Shown: one piece after another, positions 7,070 through 13,120 of the stretch
Layout of the letters: the number at the start of each line of letters is the position of its first letter
Numbering within the stretch: the stretch's first letter is position 1
Origin: CAYMAT01 sp964388495
Lineage (GTDB): Bacteria; Patescibacteriota; Gracilibacteria; Peribacterales; Peribacteraceae
Direction of reading: 5' to 3'
DNA length: 13,120 bases
NCBI GenBank assembly: GCA_964388495.1
Contig: CAYMAT010000039.1
Location: 1 to 13,120 of the forward strand
Translations under genes and position numbers: made by a program
The notes under the pieces: model-generated
What the model saw: only the letters and a program-made list of their open reading frames with translations
What the model was told of the DNA's origin: nothing
The model's database searches: none

Positions 7070-7137
7070 AGGTTGCTCTGTGATGGGTTGGCTTCTCCTT
7101 TCTGTTATCCCTCTGCAGTGGGACAACGAATTATTGT

Positions 7138-9870
7138 TTAACCGAGGTACAGCGTGGATTTGACGACATTATCCGGCAGACCCAGCCCGATGAAGAGCGG
7201 GGAGAGCAGGATGCCGTCAACGTCCACCCACTTGATTAGGTCCGTGAGCAGCGTCACCTGGAGAGCGGACGCCTGCACGCTCGACACCTTGTTGTTCGTG
7301 ACGTTCGCCTGCAGGACGAACGTCTGATTGGTACCCTGATCGATTTCACTGTTGACCCACGTACCGGGCAAATTGCTGAACTTGACAGTATACGTGTTAC
7401 CGATCAGCGTCACGGACGACGGCAGTGCGTAGGTCGTCATGTCCGCCTTGTTGAAGAGGCGGAAGGACGACGCATCGATCGCGACGTTTGCAGCAACAAC
7501 CGAGAACGTCAGCTCGTCGATGAGGACATCATTGAGCCCGTTCTTGCTGTTGCTGTTGGCCGCCGCTGTGAATTTGAACTGGCCGATGTTGCTGACGCCG
7601 AGTGGGATGACCGAACCGTTGGCGTCGGGGTTGGCATTGGTGACGCTATCAATCCGGCTGCCAACCGCATAGAACGCCGGGGAGGCCAACGTACTGTCGG
7701 GTGCTCCGGTGGAGTTCCCGATGACCACTTCGCCGTCGATCACCATGTTGCCGTCGTTACGGCTCAGGTTGTTGGACGACTGGTCGCCGCGAGCCTTGAC
7801 CGGTTGGTAGCCGGCAAAACCCGAGGGGAGTTGGACGGTGATCAAATCGCCCTTTTCCAGTCCGTCGACGTCAGTCTTCATCACCGCTTTCACGATGACG
7901 TTGACCTGCGTGCCCTTGGGAATGATGAGTTGTCTGGACTGCATCTTGGCAGCAAATACCCCGTTAGCGAACGGAGTGGGATCGGAACCAAGCGCAGCGA
8001 TGGTGGCAGACGCGAACGGGGTCAGTGCGCCCTCTTTGTAGAGGTCGAACCAGTCCACGGAGCGTTGCCCGACGAGATTGACGAGGAGATGGATGTCGGT
8101 GACATCCACAGCTTCGTCGCCCGCCGTGAACGTCAGGCGCATCACCGTCGTGCTGTTTGTACCACCGAGCAGATAACTCGGACGTACCGGAGTGGACGAC
8201 GTCTGGACCAGGAGGAATCCCTGGTCTTTGATCGTGTACACCATGGGCGTGACCGTCATCTCGATGATTTGCGCGTTCGCGGGGCCGACACCATTGATTT
8301 TGGTGCCGACGAGATCGCGGCCGTTGGCCAGTTCTTCGAACTGGAACGAGCCGGGAACGGTGCCGATCTGGAGAACGTTGTTGATGGGGCTGGCGCTGAA
8401 GTCGCCGTGAAGTTCGAAACGGACCGTCTTGCCCTTGGGGATGGCGAAACCGCCACCGATGAGAGCGTTGAAGATCAGTTCGCTATTCACGGTATTCACG
8501 CCGCTTTGGATCCGGGTGTCCACGACGTTGTCAGCGTCGGTATCCACCCAGAGTCCGTAATTCATCGCATTGCGCAGGTCGCCCTGCAATGCCCTGAACT
8601 TGCCGCCCGTATAGAGCAAATCGGCGTTTGCAGCCGAGATGTCGAACGAGTAGAAGTTCGCGTTTTTCTGGTTGCGCACGGCGGTGTCCGTGGAGCCGGT
8701 GCTCCGCTGGGTGACGTACGCGGTCGGAATATTGATGTACTGCGGGTTCCCCTTCAGATAGCCCTTGGGGGAGATGTTCGTGACCAGCATGTTACTGAGC
8801 GAACGCAGGTTGGCATTGAAGGCGGTCGTGCTGACAATGCCTCCAATGTTCACGCTGCCCCCGCCGATGGGGGTGGTGATGAGTCCGCCGGTGAACTGAT
8901 CGCCATTACGGACAGTTGCCTCGTTGAAGTTCACGCGCAGTTCCTGAACGCTGAGGTTGCTGATCGTGAAGTTTGTGAAGCGGTAGACCTGGATGGTGCT
9001 GCTGGCATTGGCAGCGGCGTAGACGGCCGTGCCGGTGGTGACCTGGCCGGTCATCACGTTGCGCAGCTGCACCATATTCAGGCTCTGGCTGATGGACTGC
9101 GGGAGGGCGGAACCGCTGGCGGTTCGCCCTTCAATGACGGCGTACACCGTATTGGCGACGACGGGCTGGGTGCCCGAGACGCCAAAGGTGAACGTGGCCA
9201 GTTGCGCTTGCGTGGCGTTGGGCGCGTAGGTGTTACTAACACCTCCGACCGAAACAGTCACGTTGGGCGCGGGCTGGGCCCGCACGTACAGGTAGGACCG
9301 AGAATTCCCGGTCCGCTGGACGTACTGGGTGGGGACGGGAGATCCCCAGAGCGTCCCGAAATCCACACTGGTCACGTTGACACCAACGTATCCCTGCGAT
9401 TTGTTCTGCGTCGTCGCGGTGACGACGAGGTTCATCGAAGGATACGAAGTCGAGAGACTTTGCACCCAACCGGGGATCGGCAGGGTGGCGGTCGCGACGG
9501 GGCCTGGCGCGGTGCCAGAGACATTCGGATAATCGATCACTCCGTCTTTGTTGTAATCGATACCCAGGTTGAAACTCATCGCCCCAAAGTTGCCGAGGGG
9601 GGCGTTGAACTTCACCGCGGTCGGCGCGAAGCCGGCCAACGTAGTCTCGGTGATCTTGGCCACCGTGATGTTGGACTGAACGGGGGCAACCGTCTGGATC
9701 AGCGGCAACGCTTGCTGCGCGTAGCTGGCCAGAACGGGTGCGGGGTTGATCCGGTCTTCGAGATTTTCGAAGCCGAGACCCACGCTGTTCCTACGAATGG
9801 GCAGTTTTTTCGGAGCGACCTTGTTGGAGGTCTTGGAACCGGAAAAGAAACGGATGATGGACTGGAACAT
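7138..9870 (-). CDS. Large beta-rich surface/secreted protein with planctomycete-type LEDR N-terminal motif
   Basis: A 910-aa protein, probably exported and forming repeated Ig-like beta domains. The N-terminus is basic (residues 1-30) and lacks an ordinary hydrophobic signal peptide. It is followed by FENLEDRINPAP (34-45), matching the LE-x-R...PA motif near the N-terminus of many Planctomycetota surface proteins (family knowledge, from memory). Calcium-loop-like sequences occur at DYNKDGVID (105-113) and DTDADNVVD (443-451). Three later segments (about 408-520, 575-720 and 763-890) share the pattern of a beta strand ending in FxF or LTF, an IPKG-type turn, and an Asp-rich end, suggesting related domains. 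The composition is rich in Asn, Thr, Val and Ser with no Cys in the mature part. The start is ATG 9870, set by AGAGAGG six bases upstream; the TTG at 9876 abuts that sequence. No sortase or C-terminal anchor motif is seen. Confidence 0.85.
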   Translation of the reverse strand: MFQSIIRFFSGSKTSNKVAPKKLPIRRNSVGLGFENLEDRINPAPVLASYAQQALPLIQTVAPVQSNITVAKITETTLAGFAPTAVKFNAPLGNFGAMSFNLGIDYNKDGVIDYPNVSGTAPGPVATATLPIPGWVQSLSTSYPSMNLVVTATTQNKSQGYVGVNVTSVDFGTLWGSPVPTQYVQRTGNSRSYLYVRAQPAPNVTVSVGGVSNTYAPNATQAQLATFTFGVSGTQPVVANTVYAVIEGRTASGSALPQSISQSLNMVQLRNVMTGQVTTGTAVYAAANASSTIQVYRFTNFTISNLSVQELRVNFNEATVRNGDQFTGGLITTPIGGGSVNIGGIVSTTAFNANLRSLSNMLVTNISPKGYLKGNPQYINIPTAYVTQRSTGSTDTAVRNQKNANFYSFDISAANADLLYTGGKFRALQGDLRNAMNYGLWVDTDADNVVDTRIQSGVNTVNSELIFNALIGGGFAIPKGKTVRFELHGDFSASPINNVLQIGTVPGSFQFEELANGRDLVGTKINGVGPANAQIIEMTVTPMVYTIKDQGFLLVQTSSTPVRPSYLLGGTNSTTVMRLTFTAGDEAVDVTDIHLLVNLVGQRSVDWFDLYKEGALTPFASATIAALGSDPTPFANGVFAAKMQSRQLIIPKGTQVNVIVKAVMKTDVDGLEKGDLITVQLPSGFAGYQPVKARGDQSSNNLSRNDGNMVIDGEVVIGNSTGAPDSTLASPAFYAVGSRIDSVTNANPDANGSVIPLGVSNIGQFKFTAAANSNSKNGLNDVLIDELTFSVVAANVAIDASSFRLFNKADMTTYALPSSVTLIGNTYTVKFSNLPGTWVNSEIDQGTNQTFVLQANVTNNKVSSVQASALQVTLLTDLIKWVDVDGILLSPLFIGLGLPDNVVKSTLYLG

Positions 9871-9876
9871 GCACAA

Positions 9877-9883
9877 CCTCTCT
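9877..9883 (-). promoter_or_regulatory. Shine-Dalgarno sequence deciding the surface protein start
   Basis: AGAGAGG on the minus strand, six bases before ATG 9870. It is notable because most other genes here show no Shine-Dalgarno sequence, and it argues against the alternative TTG at 9876, which it directly abuts. Confidence 0.65.
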
Positions 9884-9918
9884 TTCTTGTGTTAAAGGAG
9901 AAGCCTTTGGTATCAAAG

Positions 9919-9940
9919 AGCGGCACACAAGCGCCACTCA
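9919..9940 (-). other. Possible leader stem-loop of the surface protein gene
   Basis: A 7-bp stem with one mismatch (GAGCGGC against GCCACTC) closing an 8-base loop, within the predicted leader of about 130 nt. This leader is far longer than the roughly 20-30 nt of the other genes. It may affect mRNA stability; no known riboswitch is recognised. Confidence 0.25.
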
Positions 9941-10006
9941 AAGCAGAATCCATCTGCTCAATACCGTGACTCCTGTTGTGCCGGCATAGGATAGCGAAAA
10001 ACTTGA

Positions 10007-10035
10007 TTTATGCAATATTTAAATATATTTGGCAA
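10007..10035 (-). promoter_or_regulatory. Candidate promoter of the surface protein gene
   Basis: Minus strand TTGCCA (10035-10030), 17-bp spacer, CATAAA (10012-10007): a good -35 and a moderate -10 (4 of 6). Its -35 lies on the same bases as the -35 of the oppositely directed promoter because the TTTGGCAAA core is symmetric. The alternative TTGCAT/TATCCT pair slightly downstream is weaker. Confidence 0.4.
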
Positions 10036-10058
10036 ATATATCATTTTTCCGCTATAAT
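10029..10058 (+). promoter_or_regulatory. Promoter of the small membrane protein gene
   Basis: TTGGCA (10029-10034), 18-bp AT-rich spacer, perfect TATAAT (10053-10058). The ATG of the gene is 27 nt after the -10 box, giving a leader of about 20 nt with no Shine-Dalgarno sequence. It overlaps a theoretical upstream extension of the reading frame (TTG at 10029), which is therefore rejected as the start. Confidence 0.75.
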
Positions 10059-10085
10059 AAGGGCAGAAATCAAATACATATTGAC

Positions 10086-10640
10086 ATGAGATTCCCCAAA
10101 ATCCTCGCCCTCGGCTTCTCGTTCTGCGTTGCAGGTTTGCTCTACCAGCTGGGGATATTTCACGTTGTTGTAGCGGACCTGAACGGCCACGGGTACATCT
10201 CTGCCTTCATTGGCGGGCTCCTGTTCAGCTTTGGATTCACCGCCCCCTTTGGACTGGCCATGCTCATAGAAACTGCGCCGGAAGTGCACCCGTTTTTGGG
10301 TGCCATCATTGGCGGCATTGGCGCTCTCTGCACGGATTTCTTCCTGTTTGAAACGGCGCGTTGGACCTCCATCCATGAAGAACTCCATCAGCTCAAGGAC
10401 ACGCGCCTGGTCCGTTTTGTCCATAGCCTCCTGCATCATGAAAATATTTCCGACCGCATGCGCGAGTACATTCTCTGGTCCTTTGCCGGTCTCATTATTG
10501 CCTCGCCCCTGCCGGATGAAATCGGCGTGTCGCTGGTAGGCGGCCTCACGCAAATCCGCCCCCGCACGTTTGCCATCATCTGCTTTGTCTGTAACACGCT
10601 GGGTATTTTGGTGATCCTGGCGGCAGCGCATCCGCTGTAA
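10086..10640 (+). CDS. Small multi-pass membrane protein of unknown function
   Basis: A 184-aa protein with about five hydrophobic segments (about 5-27, 35-57, 66-86, 128-152 and 160-180), so a cytoplasmic membrane protein. The fourth segment contains SPLPDE (140-145), an acidic/proline break in a helix that suggests a re-entrant loop or transport site; Asp84 and Glu89 lie at the end of the third. A polar His/Glu/Lys-rich loop (about 92-127) probably faces the cytoplasm. The break recalls small transporter-like or DedA/VTT-type membrane proteins, but I cannot assign a family. The ATG at 10086 follows a strong promoter. It is divergent from the surface protein gene and may share regulation with it. 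Confidence 0.8.
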   Translation: MRFPKILALGFSFCVAGLLYQLGIFHVVVADLNGHGYISAFIGGLLFSFGFTAPFGLAMLIETAPEVHPFLGAIIGGIGALCTDFFLFETARWTSIHEELHQLKDTRLVRFVHSLLHHENISDRMREYILWSFAGLIIASPLPDEIGVSLVGGLTQIRPRTFAIICFVCNTLGILVILAAAHPL

Positions 10641-10802
10641 GCCCCCTCTGTATCACACTATCTGCAAAACCCCGGCTGCTCTTTAAACAAAGGCCAATAA
10701 TTCACAAACGACTTTTTGGCTTTGGCAAGGGCTGCTAGGAATTCCGCGTACTTCCTTCTTTCCAGAAATCCCGGGAAGGGTTGTACTGTCCGTGCCGTGC
10801 CT
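10641..10802. other. Intergenic region before the kinase-like gene
   Basis: There is no clear terminator for the membrane protein gene and no convincing promoter for the next gene. The only structure I see is AAAGGCCAA (10689-10697) against TTGGCTTT (10716-10723), an 8-bp stem with a bulged G and an 18-base loop. TTGGCA at 10722-10727 could be a -35 box, but no -10 lies at the right distance. Confidence 0.3.
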
Positions 10803-12176
10803 ATGCAATCAGAGCACCTCAAAGAGCAAAGCCCGGACCCCGAGGCAGCCACCGTGGATGCCAAAATCCGCATTGTGCATCCGGAAAATGCGGAAAGACC
10901 GCAAATCCCTATCATCCACAACTCCGTCACGGAGCGTGCACGGCGGACTATTGTCCTGTCCCCAGAACAAATGGAGGAAGCGGCCGAAAGGCTGGAACCG
11001 GAACAGAAAGAGTTACTTCTGAACCCGGACATCACTCGCGTGGCGTCAGCTGAAACCTCGCCGATCCCTAGAGAAGGAATCCCCCACCACGCACTGCACT
11101 TGGGGCATTTCGTCCCCCTCACATCGGGGCACGGCCGCCAGCAGCACGGGGGAGAGGCGGACATTTTCTTGTACCGGAACTGCAAGGGAAAGCCGGGAAA
11201 CATCGCCAAGCGGATCCGCCATCCCGAAGAATTCGATCTGCACCGCCAGCGCACACGGTACCGGCGCCTCCGGGATTTTTTCAGTTCACACCCGGGCATG
11301 CTCCATATCCCGCCCACGCATTTCATCCAGAGACCCATAGAGGGGGATGTGATCGTGCAGCAGGCCATAGACCCCGTCTTCAGACACCGGCACGTGAGGC
11401 TCTCTTCCGGGTACCTGGAACTGCAGGAAAACGCGGACGATCCCGACCTCTTTGAATACATAAACCGGCACCTGGTCTCGCTGGACCACCCCGGACACTT
11501 TGACCGGGACGCCTTCACGGACGACCTCCCCCTCCCGGACCGCCTGCGTGAACTGATTGGCGTGATGGAAAAAGACCGGTCGGCAAAAGATTTTTTGCGG
11601 AAATTTCTGGAGCTCGCCGTGGAGTTCAGCGTGAAATACGACGAGCTGCTGGACGTGATGGGCCTGGACAATTACGCACTGGCAAAGACCCCCAAGGGAT
11701 GGGCCATGCACAGCGTGGACCCCCTGCATGCTAACGAAAACCTGCGTCCGCTCGCAGAAAAACTGCTGACCTCACCGCAAGAATGGAGATACGTGCGCAA
11801 GGACGAAAACCGCGAGCAAAATAGCCACTCGTATACAGAAGCAGGAATCTTGCTCAATCCGATCAATGCCGCGCGCACCATCAACGGTTTGCTTGCGCTC
11901 ACGGGCAGTGACAAGCGCTGGGATATTTTCCATAACGCGGTGCGGGCAACGGGCGGCTCCCTCGTGCAACGATGCCGAGAGACCGTACGAACACTGCTGC
12001 GCGGGGCGCCGGAAACGGTACCGGTGGGCTTTGCCCATGTGCACCGCCAGCTGCGCAGGCATTACACGGAGATAAAAGAGGAAAGCCGTATCAGTAATGA
12101 CAATGGGAAAGCCCACGCTTCCGCAAATACTGCTGATGATAATCCTCCGCCGGATAAAACGGTGCTGAAGGCCTGA
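10803..12176 (+). CDS. Kinase-fold-like protein with degenerate catalytic motifs
   Basis: A 457-aa soluble protein. No firm family assignment, but residues about 95-320 read like a small-molecule/protein kinase fold of the YrbL/aminoglycoside-phosphotransferase sort: strand plus Lys at 133-138 (GNIAKR, Lys136), helix with Glu142/143, strand-hinge DVIVQQAID (182-190), then a helical lobe. A degenerate catalytic stretch follows, with Asp284, Asn290 (GLDN) and VDP (Asp306) where HxD...N...DFG/DP would fall. The N-terminal 90 residues and the tail after about 425 look disordered. I chose ATG 10803; the frame could be extended to a TTG at 10716, but that segment is not protein-like. No Shine-Dalgarno sequence is visible. 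The last 86 bp overlap the end of msrA on the other strand. The kinase reading is inference. Confidence 0.75.
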   Translation: MQSEHLKEQSPDPEAATVDAKIRIVHPENAERPQIPIIHNSVTERARRTIVLSPEQMEEAAERLEPEQKELLLNPDITRVASAETSPIPREGIPHHALHLGHFVPLTSGHGRQQHGGEADIFLYRNCKGKPGNIAKRIRHPEEFDLHRQRTRYRRLRDFFSSHPGMLHIPPTHFIQRPIEGDVIVQQAIDPVFRHRHVRLSSGYLELQENADDPDLFEYINRHLVSLDHPGHFDRDAFTDDLPLPDRLRELIGVMEKDRSAKDFLRKFLELAVEFSVKYDELLDVMGLDNYALAKTPKGWAMHSVDPLHANENLRPLAEKLLTSPQEWRYVRKDENREQNSHSYTEAGILLNPINAARTINGLLALTGSDKRWDIFHNAVRATGGSLVQRCRETVRTLLRGAPETVPVGFAHVHRQLRRHYTEIKEESRISNDNGKAHASANTADDNPPPDKTVLKA

Positions 12177-12570
12177 GCTCGGTCACGATGGGTTTTCCGA
12201 ATCGCTTCGCCTCTTCCAGCTCCGCGATGACTTTTTCCGCGATCTGCTTTTGCGAATCATCGTGCGTGAAGATCATGGAGCGGTACTGCTCCCCCACGTC
12301 CGGCCCCTGACGGTTCCTGGTGGTGGGGTTGTGGTTGTCAAAGAACACGCGGACCAGCTTTTCATAACTCACTTTGGCCGGATCAAACGTCACCTGCACC
12401 GCCTCCGCATGACCGGTGGTCCCCGTGCAGACCATCTCGTATGTGGGATTCTCCACATGCCCGCCCGTGTAACCCACCACAACGTCCAAAACTCCGGGAG
12501 TGTTCCGGAATGTCTCCTCTACCCCCCAAAAACATCCGCAGGCAAAGGTGGCGAGACAGGTGGTAGGCAT
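12091..12570 (-). CDS. msrA: Peptide methionine sulfoxide reductase MsrA
   Basis: A 159-aa cytoplasmic repair enzyme that reduces methionine-S-sulfoxide in proteins, recycled by thioredoxin. Signatures: GCFWG (12-16) with catalytic Cys13, GYTGG (33-37), GHAEAV (53-58) with Glu56, DVGEQYRS (91-98) and FYPAEDYHQQYL (138-149). A near-terminal Cys157 is a plausible resolving cysteine. Conservation runs almost to the last residue, so the 3' end and its overlap with the convergent kinase-like gene are real. It is shorter than E. coli MsrA (212 aa), lacking the N-terminal extension. The ATG at 12570 is preceded by TTAGGAC and, just upstream, TATACT. It lies 22 bp downstream of the 106-aa coiled-coil gene and is probably in the same operon. 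No MsrB is seen in the window. Confidence 0.97.
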   Translation of the reverse strand: MPTTCLATFACGCFWGVEETFRNTPGVLDVVVGYTGGHVENPTYEMVCTGTTGHAEAVQVTFDPAKVSYEKLVRVFFDNHNPTTRNRQGPDVGEQYRSMIFTHDDSQKQIAEKVIAELEEAKRFGKPIVTELRPSAPFYPAEDYHQQYLRKRGLSHCHY

Positions 12571-12576
12571 GTCCTA

Positions 12577-12582
12577 AGTATA
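12577..12582 (-). promoter_or_regulatory. Possible -10 box immediately before msrA
   Basis: TATACT on the minus strand, only six bases before the msrA ATG. Initiation from it would start at or next to the ATG, giving a leaderless message. No -35 box or TGn extension is visible. The 9-bp context GGTATACTT recurs before the upstream gene. Confidence 0.3.
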
Positions 12583-12592
12583 CCCCTGGCGA

Positions 12593-12913
12593 TCATCCGA
12601 CACTTCCCGTTGCCTGCTCCGTTCCCCCAACTTCTTTTTCCGCCTCTTTCTGCTGCTGCATCTGCTTGATCAGCTGCTGCATATCCTGCTTGGCCTCCGT
12701 GTTCTGCACCCCCTTATCCTGCATCTGCTTCTGCGCCGCCTCTCGCTGCTTCTGCAATCCCTCCAGCGCCTTCTTCTGGTTTTCGGCCACGGCTTTCTTC
12801 TTCTGCTGGGTCTCGACTTTTTTCTTCAGCTGGTCCATGAGATGCGGATCAATGCCGCGGATATCGCCGCGCTCCGCCTTCTTCATGAGCCGCTTTGTCT
12901 CCTCGTCTTCCAT
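12593..12913 (-). CDS. Small Lys/Gln-rich coiled-coil protein
   Basis: A 106-aa protein of unknown function. It is almost entirely a charged, Gln/Lys/Glu-rich helix: a short N-terminal part with GDIRGIDPHL (16-25), then a probable coiled coil from about 27 to 95 with many Lys-Lys and Gln-Lys pairs, and a Gly/Thr-rich end. There is no membrane segment or signal peptide. The composition recalls the coiled coil of the 997-aa protein in this window, but I see no clear shared motif. The ATG at 12913 is 10 bases after a TATACT box, and msrA follows after 22 bp, so they are likely co-transcribed. Whether its function is linked to oxidative repair is unknown. Confidence 0.72.
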   Translation of the reverse strand: MEDEETKRLMKKAERGDIRGIDPHLMDQLKKKVETQQKKKAVAENQKKALEGLQKQREAAQKQMQDKGVQNTEAKQDMQQLIKQMQQQKEAEKEVGGTEQATGSVG

Positions 12914-12923
12914 ATGTACGACA

Positions 12924-12929
12924 AGTATA
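12924..12929 (-). promoter_or_regulatory. Possible -10 box of the coiled-coil/msrA operon
   Basis: TATACT on the minus strand, 10 bases before ATG 12913, in the same GGTATACTT context found before msrA. It implies a leader of only a few bases. No -35 box is seen. Confidence 0.35.
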
Positions 12930-12956
12930 CCAATGCTGTCACCATGTTATGCTAGC

Positions 12957-12973
12957 CAAGTGCCCTGTAACTC
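12957..12973 (+). repeat. Fragment resembling the 5' end of the downstream tRNA
   Basis: CAAGTGCCC-TGTAACTC matches CAAGTGCCCCTGTAGCTC at 13086-13103 with one gap and one substitution. The match covers bases just before the tRNA, its acceptor 5' strand and the start of its D-stem. No D-loop, T-arm or acceptor 3' strand follows, so it is a fragment, not a gene. The GC-rich stretch after it (12974-13040) has short hairpins (for example CGTCGG/CCGACG) but nothing recognisable. Confidence 0.4.
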
Positions 12974-13090
12974 CCGTCTGCGTCTGCGAACTACGTCGGG
13001 CAGGCAGCTGGGCCGACGCACGTCTCGCCTGCGGCGCAGAAAAGAAAAGATCGCTGCGCGTTCCTGTCTGATCTATTACACTCATCAAGT

Positions 13091-13120
13091 GCCCCTGTAG
13101 CTCAGCTGGATAGAGCGCCT
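13091..13120 (+). tRNA. tRNA 5' portion, cut by the right edge (isotype not readable; Arg-like)
   Basis: Acceptor 5' strand GCCCCTG (13091-13097), TA at positions 8-9, D-arm GCTC-AGCTGGATA-GAGC (13100-13116) with the conserved GG and flanking A residues, then a linker base and the first three bases of the anticodon stem (CCT). The anticodon lies outside the window. This 5' half is common among bacterial tRNA-Arg genes, so Arg is a guess. No protein gene lies between 12914 and 13090. Confidence 0.85.

Noticed and set aside
7804..9969. 721-aa open frame on the plus strand opposite the surface protein
   Set aside because: Low-complexity Asp/Gly/Val/Arg composition, no start signals, and it runs across the surface protein start and leader; the minus-strand gene has a Shine-Dalgarno sequence and domain-like sequence.
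10029..10085. N-terminal extension of the membrane protein from a TTG codon
   Set aside because: The extension covers the -35 and -10 boxes of its own promoter.
12974..13060. A second, complete tRNA or small RNA after the tRNA-like fragment
   Set aside because: No T-arm, anticodon arm or acceptor 3' strand can be folded with the fragment on either strand.

Overview
The window (13,120 bp, moderately GC-rich, densely coded) carries nine protein genes and the 5' part of one tRNA. I see no rRNA, CRISPR array, transposase or integrase. Many genes end in TGA and read normally under code 11, so recoding of UGA is unlikely. The mix of lysine/glutamine-rich coiled-coil proteins, a degenerate kinase-like protein, a large multidomain surface protein, mostly absent Shine-Dalgarno sequences and short leaders suggests a Patescibacteria/CPR-type genome (Peribacteria-like is my best guess, low confidence). 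The surface protein instead has an N-terminal motif (LEDR followed by Pro/Ala) best known from Planctomycetota.

Layout. Positions 2-2224 (+): a UDP-sugar dehydrogenase lacking its C-terminal UDP-binding domain, then a hyaluronan-synthase-like GT2 glycosyltransferase; together they look like a minimal unit making a uronic-acid-containing surface polysaccharide. Positions 2226-3494 (-): a RhlE-type DEAD-box RNA helicase, tail-to-tail with the glycosyltransferase with one base between them. Positions 3623-6930 (-): a two-gene operon (105-aa helical protein, then a 997-aa protein with a long charged coiled coil), coupled by an ATGA overlap. Positions 7138-9870 (-): a 910-aa beta-rich surface protein with calcium-loop-like motifs. 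A shared divergent promoter region at about 10007-10058 separates it from a small membrane protein (10086-10640, +). Positions 10803-12176 (+): a kinase-fold-like protein whose 3' end overlaps msrA antisense by 86 bp. Positions 12091-12913 (-): a 106-aa coiled-coil protein and msrA. A tRNA begins at 13091 (+) and runs off the right edge.

The most notable signal is inside the helicase gene. An exact AGGAGG lies 10 nt upstream of an in-frame A AAA AAA heptamer, and a -1 stop follows two codons later. This is the layout of the E. coli dnaX programmed frameshift, and it sits at the junction of the two RecA domains. A frameshift there would release the first RecA domain alone. The heptamer also opens an 80-bp AT-rich patch whose codon use differs from the rest of the gene.

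Other points of interest are the planctomycete-like sorting motif on the surface protein, a module apparently repeated three times in the 997-aa protein, the two-domain dehydrogenase, and an 18-bp echo of the tRNA 5' end located 129 bp upstream of it.
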